NCBI RefSeq assembly: GCF_001440345.1
Contig: NZ_LJYX01000021.1
Coordinates: 646,406-710,405 of the forward strand
Length of the DNA: 64,000 nt
Direction: 5' to 3'
From: Colwellia sp. TT2012
GTDB lineage: Bacteria; Pseudomonadota; Gammaproteobacteria; Enterobacterales; Alteromonadaceae
A program made the translations under genes and the position numbers. This document shows positions 39,311 through 51,583 of the stretch, in pieces. The notes below the pieces were generated by a model, which saw nothing but the letters and a program-made list of their open reading frames with translations, was not told the DNA's origin and did no database searches. Within the stretch, counting starts at the first letter, position 1. Each line of letters opens with the position of its first letter.

Positions 39311-39345
39311 AGAAAAACCCAATACTTTGTATTGAGGTTTTCTTG
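39311..39345 (-). terminator. Attenuator/terminator-like hairpin between aceF and lpdA
   Basis: Arms of about 16 bases (AAGAAAACCTCAATAC and GTATTGGGTTTTTCTT on the minus strand) with a 3-base loop and a T-rich end lie 22 bases before lpdA's start. It probably ends part of the aceEF transcripts. Confidence 0.7.
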
Positions 39346-39458
39346 AATAGCTATTTTAAATTTTTATGGCGAAATTCTACGCTTATCCGTTGAATTTCGC
39401 TAATATTAATTGCTTTATATCGACTAAAGGATATATAGCCGCGCGAATAAATTCCCGC

Positions 39459-41141
39459 CTACAGTATCAATTTACGAATGTCAGACATTACAGCAGCAAG
39501 GTGTACTGTGAAGCGTGCGGCTAAGGCACCATCAATGACACGATGATCGTAAGACATTGATAGTGGTAGCATTAGCTTAGGTTCAAACTCTTTACCATTC
39601 CACTTAGGTTTCATTTCTGATTTAGAAACACCTAAAATAGCCACCTCTGGGGCATTAACAATTGGCGTAAACGCTGTACCACCAATACCGCCAAGACTAG
39701 AAATAGTAAAACAACCACCTTGCATATCAGTTGCCTTTAATTTTCCATCACGTGCTTTCATGCTGATTTCAAGTAATTCACGCGATAACTGGTGAATACC
39801 TTTTTGATCAACATCGCGCACTACCGGCACAACTAAACCGTTTGGTGTATCAACGGCAATACCAATGTGGATGTACTTTTTCAAAATTAAGCTTTCACCA
39901 TCTTCACTCAAGCTTGAGTTAAACGTCGGGAAAGCGCGCAACGCATTTGCCGCCGCTTTTAAAACAAATACCAATGGCGTAATTTTAAAACCAAGCTTTT
40001 GTTTTTCACAAAGTACGTTTTGCTCTTTACGGAAAGCTTCAACGTTAGTGATATCTGCTTCATCAAATTGAGTAACATGTGGAATAGTTACCCAGTTACG
40101 ATGTAAGAAGGGTCCAGAAATCTTCTGAATGCGTGATAATGGCTTAGTTTCAATGTTACCAAATTTAGAAAAATCTATCGTTCTGGCACTAACCACTTGC
40201 AAACCACCTTCACCAGCAGCAACTGAGCTACCCGCATTGGCTTTAGGACGAGATAATTCATATTTAACGTATGATTGCACATCGTCTTTTAAGATGCGGT
40301 TTTTACGACCTGTGCCTTTAACTAAGGTTAAATCTACGCCAAATTCGCGCGCCAAGCGGCGAATTGACGGTGAGGTGTAAATACTGCCTTTACTAACAGT
40401 ACCTAGTTGTGGGTGATGTGGTACTGGCGCAGCCTTAGGCGCGGTTGTTGGGGTAACAGTTGGCGCGGCTACTGCTACTGCAGGTGCCGGAGCAGCTGCA
40501 ACAGCGGGAGCCACAATAGCGGCGGCTTCACTGCCAGCAGTTTCAAGCTTGATTATTAATGAACCTTGCTTAACCTTGTCACCGTTACTAATAAATACTT
40601 CTTTAACCGTACCGGCATGGGTTGATGGCACATCCATAGTGGCTTTATCGGTTTCTAGCGTGATTAAGCCATCTTCTTCTTCAATGACATCACCAACGCT
40701 AACAAGTACATCGATAACTTCAACTTCACCGTCTTCACCAATATCAGGCACCGAAATTTCAATGATTTCAGCGGCGCTAGCAACTGCTGTAGCGACCGGT
40801 GCTGCTTCAACAACAGCTGCAGCGGGAGTTTCAACAACCGCAGGGGCTGCAACCGTTACTGGCGTAGCAGCGGGAGTCGCTTCAGGTTCAGCTGATGACT
40901 CAGCACCTGCAGCTTCCATCTCAGCAATAAGATCACCTTCTTTGATTTTATCACCAACACTTACCGATAAGCTCACTAGCTTACCGGTAAATGGTGCTGG
41001 AATATCCATAGAAGCCTTGTCAGTTTCTACGGTTATAATACCTTCATCGGCTTCTAAGCTATCACCAACAGCAAAACAAATTTCAATAATTTCAACTTCA
41101 TCGCCACCAACATCAGGGACTAGGATTTTTTCAATAGACAT
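39459..41141 (-). CDS. aceF: Pyruvate dehydrogenase complex dihydrolipoyl acetyltransferase (E2)
   Basis: A 560-residue E2 subunit with two lipoyl domains (lipoylated lysines in ETDKASMD and ETDKATMD), linked by Ala/Pro/Val-rich flexible segments. A peripheral-subunit-binding domain (about 265-300, TSPSIRRLAREFGVDLTLVKGTGRKNRILKDD, given in part as SPSIRRLAREFGVDL) and the catalytic domain with DHRVIDGA follow. It carries acetyl groups from AceE to CoA. E. coli AceF has three lipoyl domains; two are common in related marine bacteria. The gene starts 25 bases after aceE and is cotranscribed with it. Confidence 0.97.
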   Translation of the reverse strand: MSIEKILVPDVGGDEVEIIEICFAVGDSLEADEGIITVETDKASMDIPAPFTGKLVSLSVSVGDKIKEGDLIAEMEAAGAESSAEPEATPAATPVTVAAPAVVETPAAAVVEAAPVATAVASAAEIIEISVPDIGEDGEVEVIDVLVSVGDVIEEEDGLITLETDKATMDVPSTHAGTVKEVFISNGDKVKQGSLIIKLETAGSEAAAIVAPAVAAAPAPAVAVAAPTVTPTTAPKAAPVPHHPQLGTVSKGSIYTSPSIRRLAREFGVDLTLVKGTGRKNRILKDDVQSYVKYELSRPKANAGSSVAAGEGGLQVVSARTIDFSKFGNIETKPLSRIQKISGPFLHRNWVTIPHVTQFDEADITNVEAFRKEQNVLCEKQKLGFKITPLVFVLKAAANALRAFPTFNSSLSEDGESLILKKYIHIGIAVDTPNGLVVPVVRDVDQKGIHQLSRELLEISMKARDGKLKATDMQGGCFTISSLGGIGGTAFTPIVNAPEVAILGVSKSEMKPKWNGKEFEPKLMLPLSMSYDHRVIDGALAARFTVHLAAVMSDIRKLIL

Positions 41142-41166
41142 TATATTTTCCTTATCTAGATGCTAA

Positions 41167-43854
<2,688 letters not shown>

Positions 43855-43947
43855 ATTGTTTAGTCTCCAATACTTTCTTATTTTATAAAAGTTTAAAATT
43901 AAATTTTCTAATTATTCATAGTACAAATACGTAATTTATTCTAGCGA

Positions 43948-44709
43948 CTACATTCTGCGCATAGAGCGTTCCATGCGGCTGTTTTCCTGGCTAAGTTTTA
44001 ACAGGATTTCTTCAATAAAAGCTAAGTGTCTATGACTTGCACCCCAAGCTTTTTTTGGCTGACCACTGACAATAGCATTGAGCAAACGTTTTCTATAATC
44101 GGTTATCTTGCTAAAGATATCCGGACGTTTTGCCAATACTGTTAAATTTTGTGCAATATTATCAGCAAGTAATGCAGACATACTGCGAGCAAGTTGAAAT
44201 ATCACCGCATTATGTGAAGCGGCACAAATAGCTAAATGAAATTCAACGACCGCTTCTGCTTCCACGCGAAAATCATTTTCTAATTGGCTAGTACCAATGT
44301 CATCGTGCTTAATTTGAATTTGCTCAAAATCTGCTGGCGTGCCACGCATGGCAGCATAATACGAAGCCATACCTTCAATACCATGACGAAATTCTAATAA
44401 ATCAAATTGTGATTCATTATCATTAGACATTAATTCAAACAAGGGATCTGAAAAACCGCTGAGTAAATTTTTACAGACAAAGGTGCCACCACCTTGTTTG
44501 CGAGTCACTAAACCTTTGCTCTCTAATTTCTGTATTGCTTCACGTAATGATGGCCTTGAAACTTCAAACTGCAAAGCCAGTTCACGTTCAGGTAATAATT
44601 TTTCACCCGGCTTTAAACTGCCTTCAATAATCATGGCTTCAAGCTGGGCTAAGATAATGTCAGCCAACTTCTGCGGCTTCACTCGGCCAGTTTTTTTTGA
44701 TGCTAGCAT
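43948..44709 (-). CDS. pdhR: Pyruvate dehydrogenase complex transcriptional repressor, GntR family
   Basis: A 253-residue GntR/FadR-type regulator. The winged helix-turn-helix (about 10-75) includes [31 protein letters not shown]-type sequence, here seen as [18 protein letters not shown], and an all-helical FCD effector domain follows. In E. coli PdhR represses its own operon until pyruvate binds. Here it heads the cluster with aceE, aceF and lpdA, and a perfect PdhR-type operator (AATTGGTAAGACCAATT) lies about 110 bases upstream of its start. The location and operator make the identification strong. Confidence 0.95.
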   Translation of the reverse strand: [253 protein letters not shown]

Positions 44710-44814
44710 TGATTTCTTTTCGTTAGGTTGGCATTCATAAAAGTTAATTAACTCATTATTTCCACGAGACTAAAGAGAAATGTCTAGGTAAAAGCCCCTA
44801 AAAAACCCTTGGTA

Positions 44815-44831
44815 AATTGGTAAGACCAATT
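44815..44831. promoter_or_regulatory. PdhR operator, site 1
   Basis: AATTGGT-AAG-ACCAATT is an exact match to the E. coli PdhR consensus AATTGGT-N3-ACCAATT. It lies in the pdhR promoter region. Confidence 0.85.
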
Positions 44832-44969
44832 AATTTATGAGTAATAAAATAGCAAATATAGCTACTTTTTACAAGTCAATTTAGTTTATGGCTAGGATTT
44901 AAGCAAGATTTTAATGCGCTAAAGTAATAAATTACTGTCTAATTTTAGCGCGTTAAAGCAAGAGAAACG

Positions 44970-44984
44970 ATTGGTCTGACCATT
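44970..44984. promoter_or_regulatory. PdhR-like operator, site 2
   Basis: ATTGGT-CTG-ACCATT keeps the core TTGGT-N3-ACCA with a weaker right arm. It lies 154 bases from site 1, near the end of ampE. Confidence 0.5.
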
Positions 44985-45000
44985 GGTTTTGGCTGTTTAC

Positions 45001-45924
45001 TTAGTTTAGTAAGCCAGCTAAGGTCAATATTGAAATAACGGCAAGGACCAGTAAGACATTACGTTTTGCTAGTCTGACTAATAAACAAGGCTCAGCTGTG
45101 CAGTCGTCCTTATTCACCATAATGTCTTCCGATTTTTGCGCAACATCAATTAAAATTTGATGAGTAGGTTTTTGGCTATCAAATAAACTGTCTAACCAAA
45201 CGGGCATAGCTTTAGAGAAGTGACCAACAAACATATAACCAAAAGAGGCAACTCGCACAGGTAACCAATCTAGCCAATAAAGTACATCGTGATGGTTTTG
45301 ACAGCCATTGATAATAGTAGGGGCTACATTTCCTTCATGCTGAACCTCATGCTCAGTGTCGCTTTCAGCTACCGAGTTGGCCTCTGCTTGTGCTTTACTT
45401 TCATTTTCACTGGCAATACATTGAGATTTTTTATGCTCTATAACGCTAGTCAACAAACGGTAAAATACCGCACCTGCAGCACCAAACACGGTAAAATACA
45501 GCATAATAGCAATGTAATAACGGTAGTTTAACCAAATGAGTGCTGGACCAAAGCCCATATTAGGTAAGTTTTTGTCCGATAATAACTGCTGATGGTGCAT
45601 TGCCGTGGTCGTTTCTTCACCGCGAAAAGCTGAGTGCAGGTAGCTTTTATAACTATTTCTCGTGGTGGTACAACCAAAACAAACAATAAGCACCAAAGTC
45701 GAGATAACTAATTGCATAACGCTGTTATCAATTAGCTCAAGCAAAAAATACGTCGCCATAACGGGTAAGAGAATAAAGACCACACTCGCGATCGTACCTT
45801 GTTTAGCGGTAAAGTTTTTGCTAAAAAAATGTAGATAGTGTTGATAATAAAAATTAAATCGCCACACTTTGGCAGATAACGAACGCTCTGCAGCCAGTGC
45901 AATTAATAAACTTAATAAACTCAT
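45001..45924 (-). CDS. ampE: Regulatory signalling modulator protein AmpE
   Basis: A 307-residue integral membrane protein with four or five hydrophobic segments and the family start MSLLSLLIALAAERSL. E. coli AmpE is 284 residues and is also encoded directly after ampD. It has been linked to sensing of cell-wall state and beta-lactamase control, but its mechanism is not established. The start lies one base after the ampD stop, so the two are cotranscribed. The central soluble loop (about 160-230) is acidic and longer than I would expect for E. coli. Confidence 0.92.
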   Translation of the reverse strand: MSLLSLLIALAAERSLSAKVWRFNFYYQHYLHFFSKNFTAKQGTIASVVFILLPVMATYFLLELIDNSVMQLVISTLVLIVCFGCTTTRNSYKSYLHSAFRGEETTTAMHHQQLLSDKNLPNMGFGPALIWLNYRYYIAIMLYFTVFGAAGAVFYRLLTSVIEHKKSQCIASENESKAQAEANSVAESDTEHEVQHEGNVAPTIINGCQNHHDVLYWLDWLPVRVASFGYMFVGHFSKAMPVWLDSLFDSQKPTHQILIDVAQKSEDIMVNKDDCTAEPCLLVRLAKRNVLLVLAVISILTLAGLLN

Positions 45925-45925
45925 G

Positions 45926-46495
45926 CTAATTATTATTCCTTGTCGCTTGTTCAGTTAAACACTGACGAAAGTATTGCCAATCAAATGCCGGCCCGGGATC
46001 GGTTTTTCTGCCTGGGGCGATATCACAATGACCCACAATATGACTCATGATAATGGCAGGAAATTTATTTTGCAAACAAAGTGTTAACGCTATTAGTTGT
46101 TGGTACTGCTCTGGGGTATAACAAATATCATCTGTGCCCTCTAATTCAATACCAATAGAATAATCATTACAGCGCGGCCTTGCTCTAAATGAAGAAGCGC
46201 CCGCATGCCAAGCCTTATCATCAAAGGATACATACTGGCTAAGGCTACCGTCCCGACGGATAAGGCAATGCGCGGAAACTTCCACCCCCTTCAAGTCATT
46301 AAAACTAGCATGGTCGTTGCAATCTAATTGCCCAAGAAATAAATCATTGATGCAATTGCCGCCAAACTGCCCTGACGGCAGGGAAATATTATGGATAACC
46401 AATAAACTAATGTCATCCGCTAATTCGCGCGGCGAAAAATACGGCGAGGGGAAATGTTGTGCTTGTGCTAGCCAGCCAGAAGAAATAGAAAACAT
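45926..46495 (-). CDS. ampD: 1,6-anhydro-N-acetylmuramyl-L-alanine amidase
   Basis: A 189-residue zinc amidase (E. coli AmpD is 183). The zinc and catalytic residues sit in LLVIHNISLPSGQFGG (His), the central KAWHAGASSFRARPRCND (His and CND) and the C-terminal GHCDIAPGRKTDPGPAFDW (His, Asp and substrate-binding Lys). It cleaves the peptide from anhydromuropeptides in the cytoplasm during wall recycling. It has no signal peptide, as expected. It is divergent from nadC's neighbourhood, as in E. coli, and cotranscribed with ampE. Confidence 0.96.
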   Translation of the reverse strand: MFSISSGWLAQAQHFPSPYFSPRELADDISLLVIHNISLPSGQFGGNCINDLFLGQLDCNDHASFNDLKGVEVSAHCLIRRDGSLSQYVSFDDKAWHAGASSFRARPRCNDYSIGIELEGTDDICYTPEQYQQLIALTLCLQNKFPAIIMSHIVGHCDIAPGRKTDPGPAFDWQYFRQCLTEQATRNNN

Positions 46496-46539
46496 GGGTT
46501 GCTCATTATTTTAGTGGTGTTACTTTTCAGCACTTGGTT

Positions 46540-46597
46540 TATACCCGTCAACTTCAAGGTACAAGATTCAGTGGGAATTTAAAAGACTTTAGGTTAC
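46540..46597. repeat. Partial MITE-like element (copy 3, left end only)
   Basis: About 58 bases beginning TATACCCGTCAAC resemble the left end of the elements at 17629 and 36718, including the shared stretch ATTCAGTGGGAAT and TTTAGG. No right end follows. It lies in the 169-base gap between ampD and the next gene. Confidence 0.6.
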
Positions 46598-46664
46598 ATT
46601 TTGGGCTTTATTGCTTACTTAAGACAACATACAATACAGCTAACCTTATCAAGAGTTGCTTAGT

Positions 46665-48111
<1,447 letters not shown>

Positions 48112-48127
48112 CAGCAGATTACAATAA

Positions 48128-48166
48128 TAAAAAAGCGCTAAGCATCTTATGCTGACCGCTTTTTTT
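48128..48166 (+). terminator. Probable terminator of nadC
   Basis: An interrupted hairpin (AGCG / CGCT outer, AGCAT / ATGCT inner) followed by seven T, 16 bases after nadC. Confidence 0.75.
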
Positions 48167-48334
48167 GTATGAAAACGTTCAAAAATATAAATTCAAAAAA
48201 CAAATGGGTATCCACAATAACAAACCACTGGCAAAAATATATTAGCTAAGTTTGCGCTGGTGGCCTTTAGGTAATCATCTAATAAATCAAGCATTTCAGA
48301 TAGCCGTATTGAACTCATCGAACGTTAACAGCCC

Positions 48335-50521
48335 CTAAATATCTTTAGGCCTACCGGCATCGCCCTGGCTATAGTCACACACTCCGCTAGCAAAAATAGC
48401 CTGCATATCCTTGAGGTGTTTAGTTAAGTCAATAGAGCCATACATACCTTGTTTAATGGCCTGCGCAAGTGGAATTTTATAACATTTGAACACACTCCCC
48501 TGCCATGGACCCTCTGCTTGAATACGGCTATTGGAAAAAATAGCATAATGCTCCGCACATGCTCCTCGATTTAACGATTTTTTTTCATAGCCAACTTGAT
48601 TCCATTTTCCTTGCCAAACCCCCTCACCTTGCGCTATTACCTCGCCTTTATCATCAAAGCAGGTATCTTGTAATTGTACTGGCTTGCTTTGCGCGGCATT
48701 GAGCTCAGGAAACTGTTTGCGTTTTAGTAGCCATAAATCCATCAAAACAAAAGCGTTCTTGGTTGGGTCAAAGTCGCGCTTTGCCACCCAAATAACTTGG
48801 TTATCAAAATGTCCATTGGCTTGTTGTAAACGTAAACGAGTACTAAAAGATGCCGACATATGATGCATATCGAGTTTTTCTTCTAAATAATGACGGACAT
48901 CAATGATAGGCAAGTCCAGCTTACCAATAAAAACCTGTCCTCCTCGATAAGCCGCCTCAATAGCGTTGAGTGAGGCACTACGCCGTGGTGCCATTTTATT
49001 ATCAATAACTTGAGTTATATTGTCACTACCCCATAAAGACAACCAAAAAGGAATTTTCCGACCAAACGGCGTGATAATATTTTCAGCCTTCATTTTGTAC
49101 TGCTCTTTCCAACTGCCTATATTTTTATTGAGATGGACAAATTCAGCTAAGGTGATCTGTTTTTGTTTTAAGGCATGCAAACCATATTGCACCCCGTCAT
49201 TATCCCAAGTACTTTCCACTAAGCCATGTTGATCACGACTGAAAAGCCAAGCCATATCTTCCCAATAATTCCAATTGGTTTTCTTAACCACTTCATCGCT
49301 ATAAAAATGTCGCAAGAAGCCTTGTCTTGGGTTATGGATAAAGGTAGATAAACCAAAGTAACCATTGATACATTCACTATTACCTTGGGGGAAACTCGGT
49401 ACCATACCCGCCATTAATTGCGCTACCGGTTGTAAAAAGGCTATTTTTTGCGGAAAGTCTTGTAAGCTATTCATGCCTTCAAGTAGTTGTCGCTGATCCC
49501 ATTGCTGCCAGCGGCTATGATCCTTGGCTCTAAAGGTAAAATAATTATTAAACAAATCACAATCTAAGGTGTATATAGTTTGGCTGACCATATCAGGATA
49601 AGAATACTGCGGAATTAAGCCATCGAGAATACCATGACTATTTTGTCCGATAAGATATTGCGACAAGCCACCACCTGAGCCGCCAATACCGACCGTGTAT
49701 AAAGGCTCTCCAAATAGACTGACAAAATGCAGCTTAACCCTACGAGCAGTATCTTCGGCCAATAACATGTTATAGGTATAACTAGTACGATTACCGCTGG
49801 AACTTATGATCGCATAACCTTGCTGCACTTCACTTAAACGACGAGTAATCGTTCTGGTTGCTTTTTGTCGACCTTGGCGAAAACCTATGCCCGAGCCACC
49901 ATTAAACTGATATATTAATTTTTTATTCCATAATGAGCTCATCGAACGTGTGCCAAGCTCTTCCGGCGTTATTGCCATAGCAATAGTATAAATAAAGCGG
50001 TTAATACTGCCTTGCTCGGCTCGAAACAATTGCAAAGGCAACTGCGCATCTCTTAACGACGCTAATTGGGAAAACCGCTCAATAGGCAGCTTAACCAAGT
50101 TATTATCTAGATTTAGATAATAAAACTGTAAATGACTTGCCACTAAGCAATCTTTTGAATAACCAATAATTTTACTGCGCTGGGCGAGATTATCATAGAC
50201 AGGCACACCAAAACCTTCTTGGTTATCAACCAAAGGCTGCTCTAGCTGTGAATCTATGGTCATACAATAAAAAGGATATTGCTTAGGCCCTGAATATAAA
50301 GAATTACTGGGGCCAACGTCCCCTAACTTAATAGGAAAATGAAAGGCTTCTTTTGGCCGACTAACGTGACTAATATGCGGAAAAATTGGCAGTAAATAAT
50401 TTTCTTCTGCTACCGCTATGCGTTTAACTTGTCGATATTTATAAGGCTGCTCTGCCGGATATAACCAGACTAGAACAGCTAATAGCGTGAGAATAGAGAA
50501 AATAAGTTTTTTCTTATGCAT
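48335..50521 (-). CDS. DUF6351-like exported alpha/beta-hydrolase-type protein
   Basis: A 728-residue protein with an N-terminal signal anchor (about 6-22). The sequence LGDVGPSNSLYSGPKQYPFYCMT near residue 70 and the GIGGSGGGLSQYL nucleophile-elbow-like motif (Ser282 in GGSGG) resemble the DUF6351 group. Several cysteines fit an exported, disulfide-bearing protein. A repeated use of aromatic residues and the long C-terminal part (to CDYSQGDAGR) are seen across the family. Function is unknown; a hydrolase is inferred from the elbow motif only. It is transcribed alone, with a gap of about 220 bases before nadC's terminator region. Confidence 0.65.
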   Translation of the reverse strand: MHKKKLIFSILTLLAVLVWLYPAEQPYKYRQVKRIAVAEENYLLPIFPHISHVSRPKEAFHFPIKLGDVGPSNSLYSGPKQYPFYCMTIDSQLEQPLVDNQEGFGVPVYDNLAQRSKIIGYSKDCLVASHLQFYYLNLDNNLVKLPIERFSQLASLRDAQLPLQLFRAEQGSINRFIYTIAMAITPEELGTRSMSSLWNKKLIYQFNGGSGIGFRQGRQKATRTITRRLSEVQQGYAIISSSGNRTSYTYNMLLAEDTARRVKLHFVSLFGEPLYTVGIGGSGGGLSQYLIGQNSHGILDGLIPQYSYPDMVSQTIYTLDCDLFNNYFTFRAKDHSRWQQWDQRQLLEGMNSLQDFPQKIAFLQPVAQLMAGMVPSFPQGNSECINGYFGLSTFIHNPRQGFLRHFYSDEVVKKTNWNYWEDMAWLFSRDQHGLVESTWDNDGVQYGLHALKQKQITLAEFVHLNKNIGSWKEQYKMKAENIITPFGRKIPFWLSLWGSDNITQVIDNKMAPRRSASLNAIEAAYRGGQVFIGKLDLPIIDVRHYLEEKLDMHHMSASFSTRLRLQQANGHFDNQVIWVAKRDFDPTKNAFVLMDLWLLKRKQFPELNAAQSKPVQLQDTCFDDKGEVIAQGEGVWQGKWNQVGYEKKSLNRGACAEHYAIFSNSRIQAEGPWQGSVFKCYKIPLAQAIKQGMYGSIDLTKHLKDMQAIFASGVCDYSQGDAGRPKDI

Positions 50522-50616
50522 AGCAGCACCACCGAAAAAAAACAGCCAACACTTAGGTTAAATATAGTGCAGAACATCAGTTAAGGTAGAAAATATTACG
50601 CAGAAAACATTATCGC

Positions 50617-51204
50617 TTATTTCAATTTAGCCACGAAGGTTTTTCTAAACTTGGCTAATTTAGGTGATACTACTGCTTGGCAGTACTGATTTTCAGGATT
50701 ATTTTTAAAGTATTCTTGATGATAATCTTCACCACAATAGAAAGTAACTGCAGGGCTAACTTGCGTTACGATAGGATCATCAAATAATTGCTCTGCCGTG
50801 ATCTGCGCCAGCATAGCTAAGGCAACTTTTTCTTGTTGTGCATCATGGGTAAATATTTCAGAGCGGTACTGGCTACCAATATCATTGCCTTGACGATTTA
50901 GCTGTGTTGGATTGTGTAAGCTGAAAAATATTTCCAGTATTTCACCATAACTAATTATCTGGCTATCAAACTGCAGCTGTACTACTTCAGCATGGCCGCT
51001 ATTGCCCGTACAAATCTCTTTATACGTTGGATCTATACTCTCACCCCCCATATAACCAGATGTTGCGCTAATAATACCCTTAACACAGTTAAAAGCACTT
51101 TCAATACACCAAAAACAACCTCCAGCCAGAGTAGTCGTTTGTATCTTTTTTTCGTTAACTTGCTCGGTCATTTTACCTGGTACCTTATTCATTAATTTTA
51201 TCAT
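50617..51204 (-). CDS. msrA: Peptide-methionine (S)-S-oxide reductase
   Basis: A 195-residue MsrA. The catalytic cysteine is Cys30 in GGCFWC; further landmarks are SGYMGG, GHAEVVQ and GNDIGSQYRSEIF. A C-terminal cysteine lies in ENQYCQAV and can resolve the sulfenic acid. The enzyme repairs methionine-S-sulfoxide in proteins with thioredoxin. The first ATG (MIKLMNKVPG) is preceded by GAGGTAA, so it is kept as the start. It has no fused MsrB domain. Confidence 0.96.
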   Translation of the reverse strand: MIKLMNKVPGKMTEQVNEKKIQTTTLAGGCFWCIESAFNCVKGIISATSGYMGGESIDPTYKEICTGNSGHAEVVQLQFDSQIISYGEILEIFFSLHNPTQLNRQGNDIGSQYRSEIFTHDAQQEKVALAMLAQITAEQLFDDPIVTQVSPAVTFYCGEDYHQEYFKNNPENQYCQAVVSPKLAKFRKTFVAKLK

Positions 51205-51583
51205 TTACCTCAGTCTTTTTATGACAAAAAAGCTAAGAACTCATGGTTATTTTACTCGGCTCTGTTGATCTTTTAGGGTTAAAATTTATCTAATATAAAG
51301 CGGTTTTAATCGCGGCGCTAGTTTCGTAGCAGAGCTACACTGCACTAGCTCTGCCTTGTCTACATAGCAAACAAAGTGCTGTAAAAGTTATGTCAAAATT
51401 TCAACAGACCCTAAGAGCATTATTATACTTATTTAACCTATTTGTTACCGAATAAAAGCAGATGCCACACGTTTTAACAATAACCAAGCAGATTCAGGCT
51501 ATTATTGCACCGCGTGATGATAACAATGCAATGACTTTCGGCCGTTCAATTTATTATCGCCACCATCAGCTTAAATAACTCAA
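51205..51583. other. Intergenic region with one possible small gene
   Basis: About 380 bases between two minus-strand genes. The msrA promoter region lies at the left. A 38-codon plus-strand frame at 51462-51578 is the only coding candidate. I see no repeat or strong hairpin. Confidence 0.5.
51462..51578 (+). CDS. Possible small protein (38 aa)
   Basis: The frame starts MPHVLTITKQIQAIIAPRDD and ends FGRSIYYRHHQLK. It has mixed, protein-like composition with a basic, aromatic C-terminus, and codons look like those of its neighbours. The ribosome site (AAAAGCAG) is weak. No family is recognised. It is convergent with the duplicated protein gene and ends five bases before it. It may be a chance frame. 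Confidence 0.35.
   Translation: MPHVLTITKQIQAIIAPRDDNNAMTFGRSIYYRHHQLK

Noticed and set aside
40549..41166. 205-codon plus-strand frame rich in Ser, Thr and Ala
   Set aside because: It lies fully antisense to aceF's lipoyl and Ala/Pro linker regions; the composition is the complement of that low-complexity coding sequence.
44914..44958. GCGCTAAA / TTTAGCGC inverted repeat downstream of ampE
   Set aside because: The arms are about 20 bases apart without a clear T-run; a weak terminator is possible but not supported enough to list.
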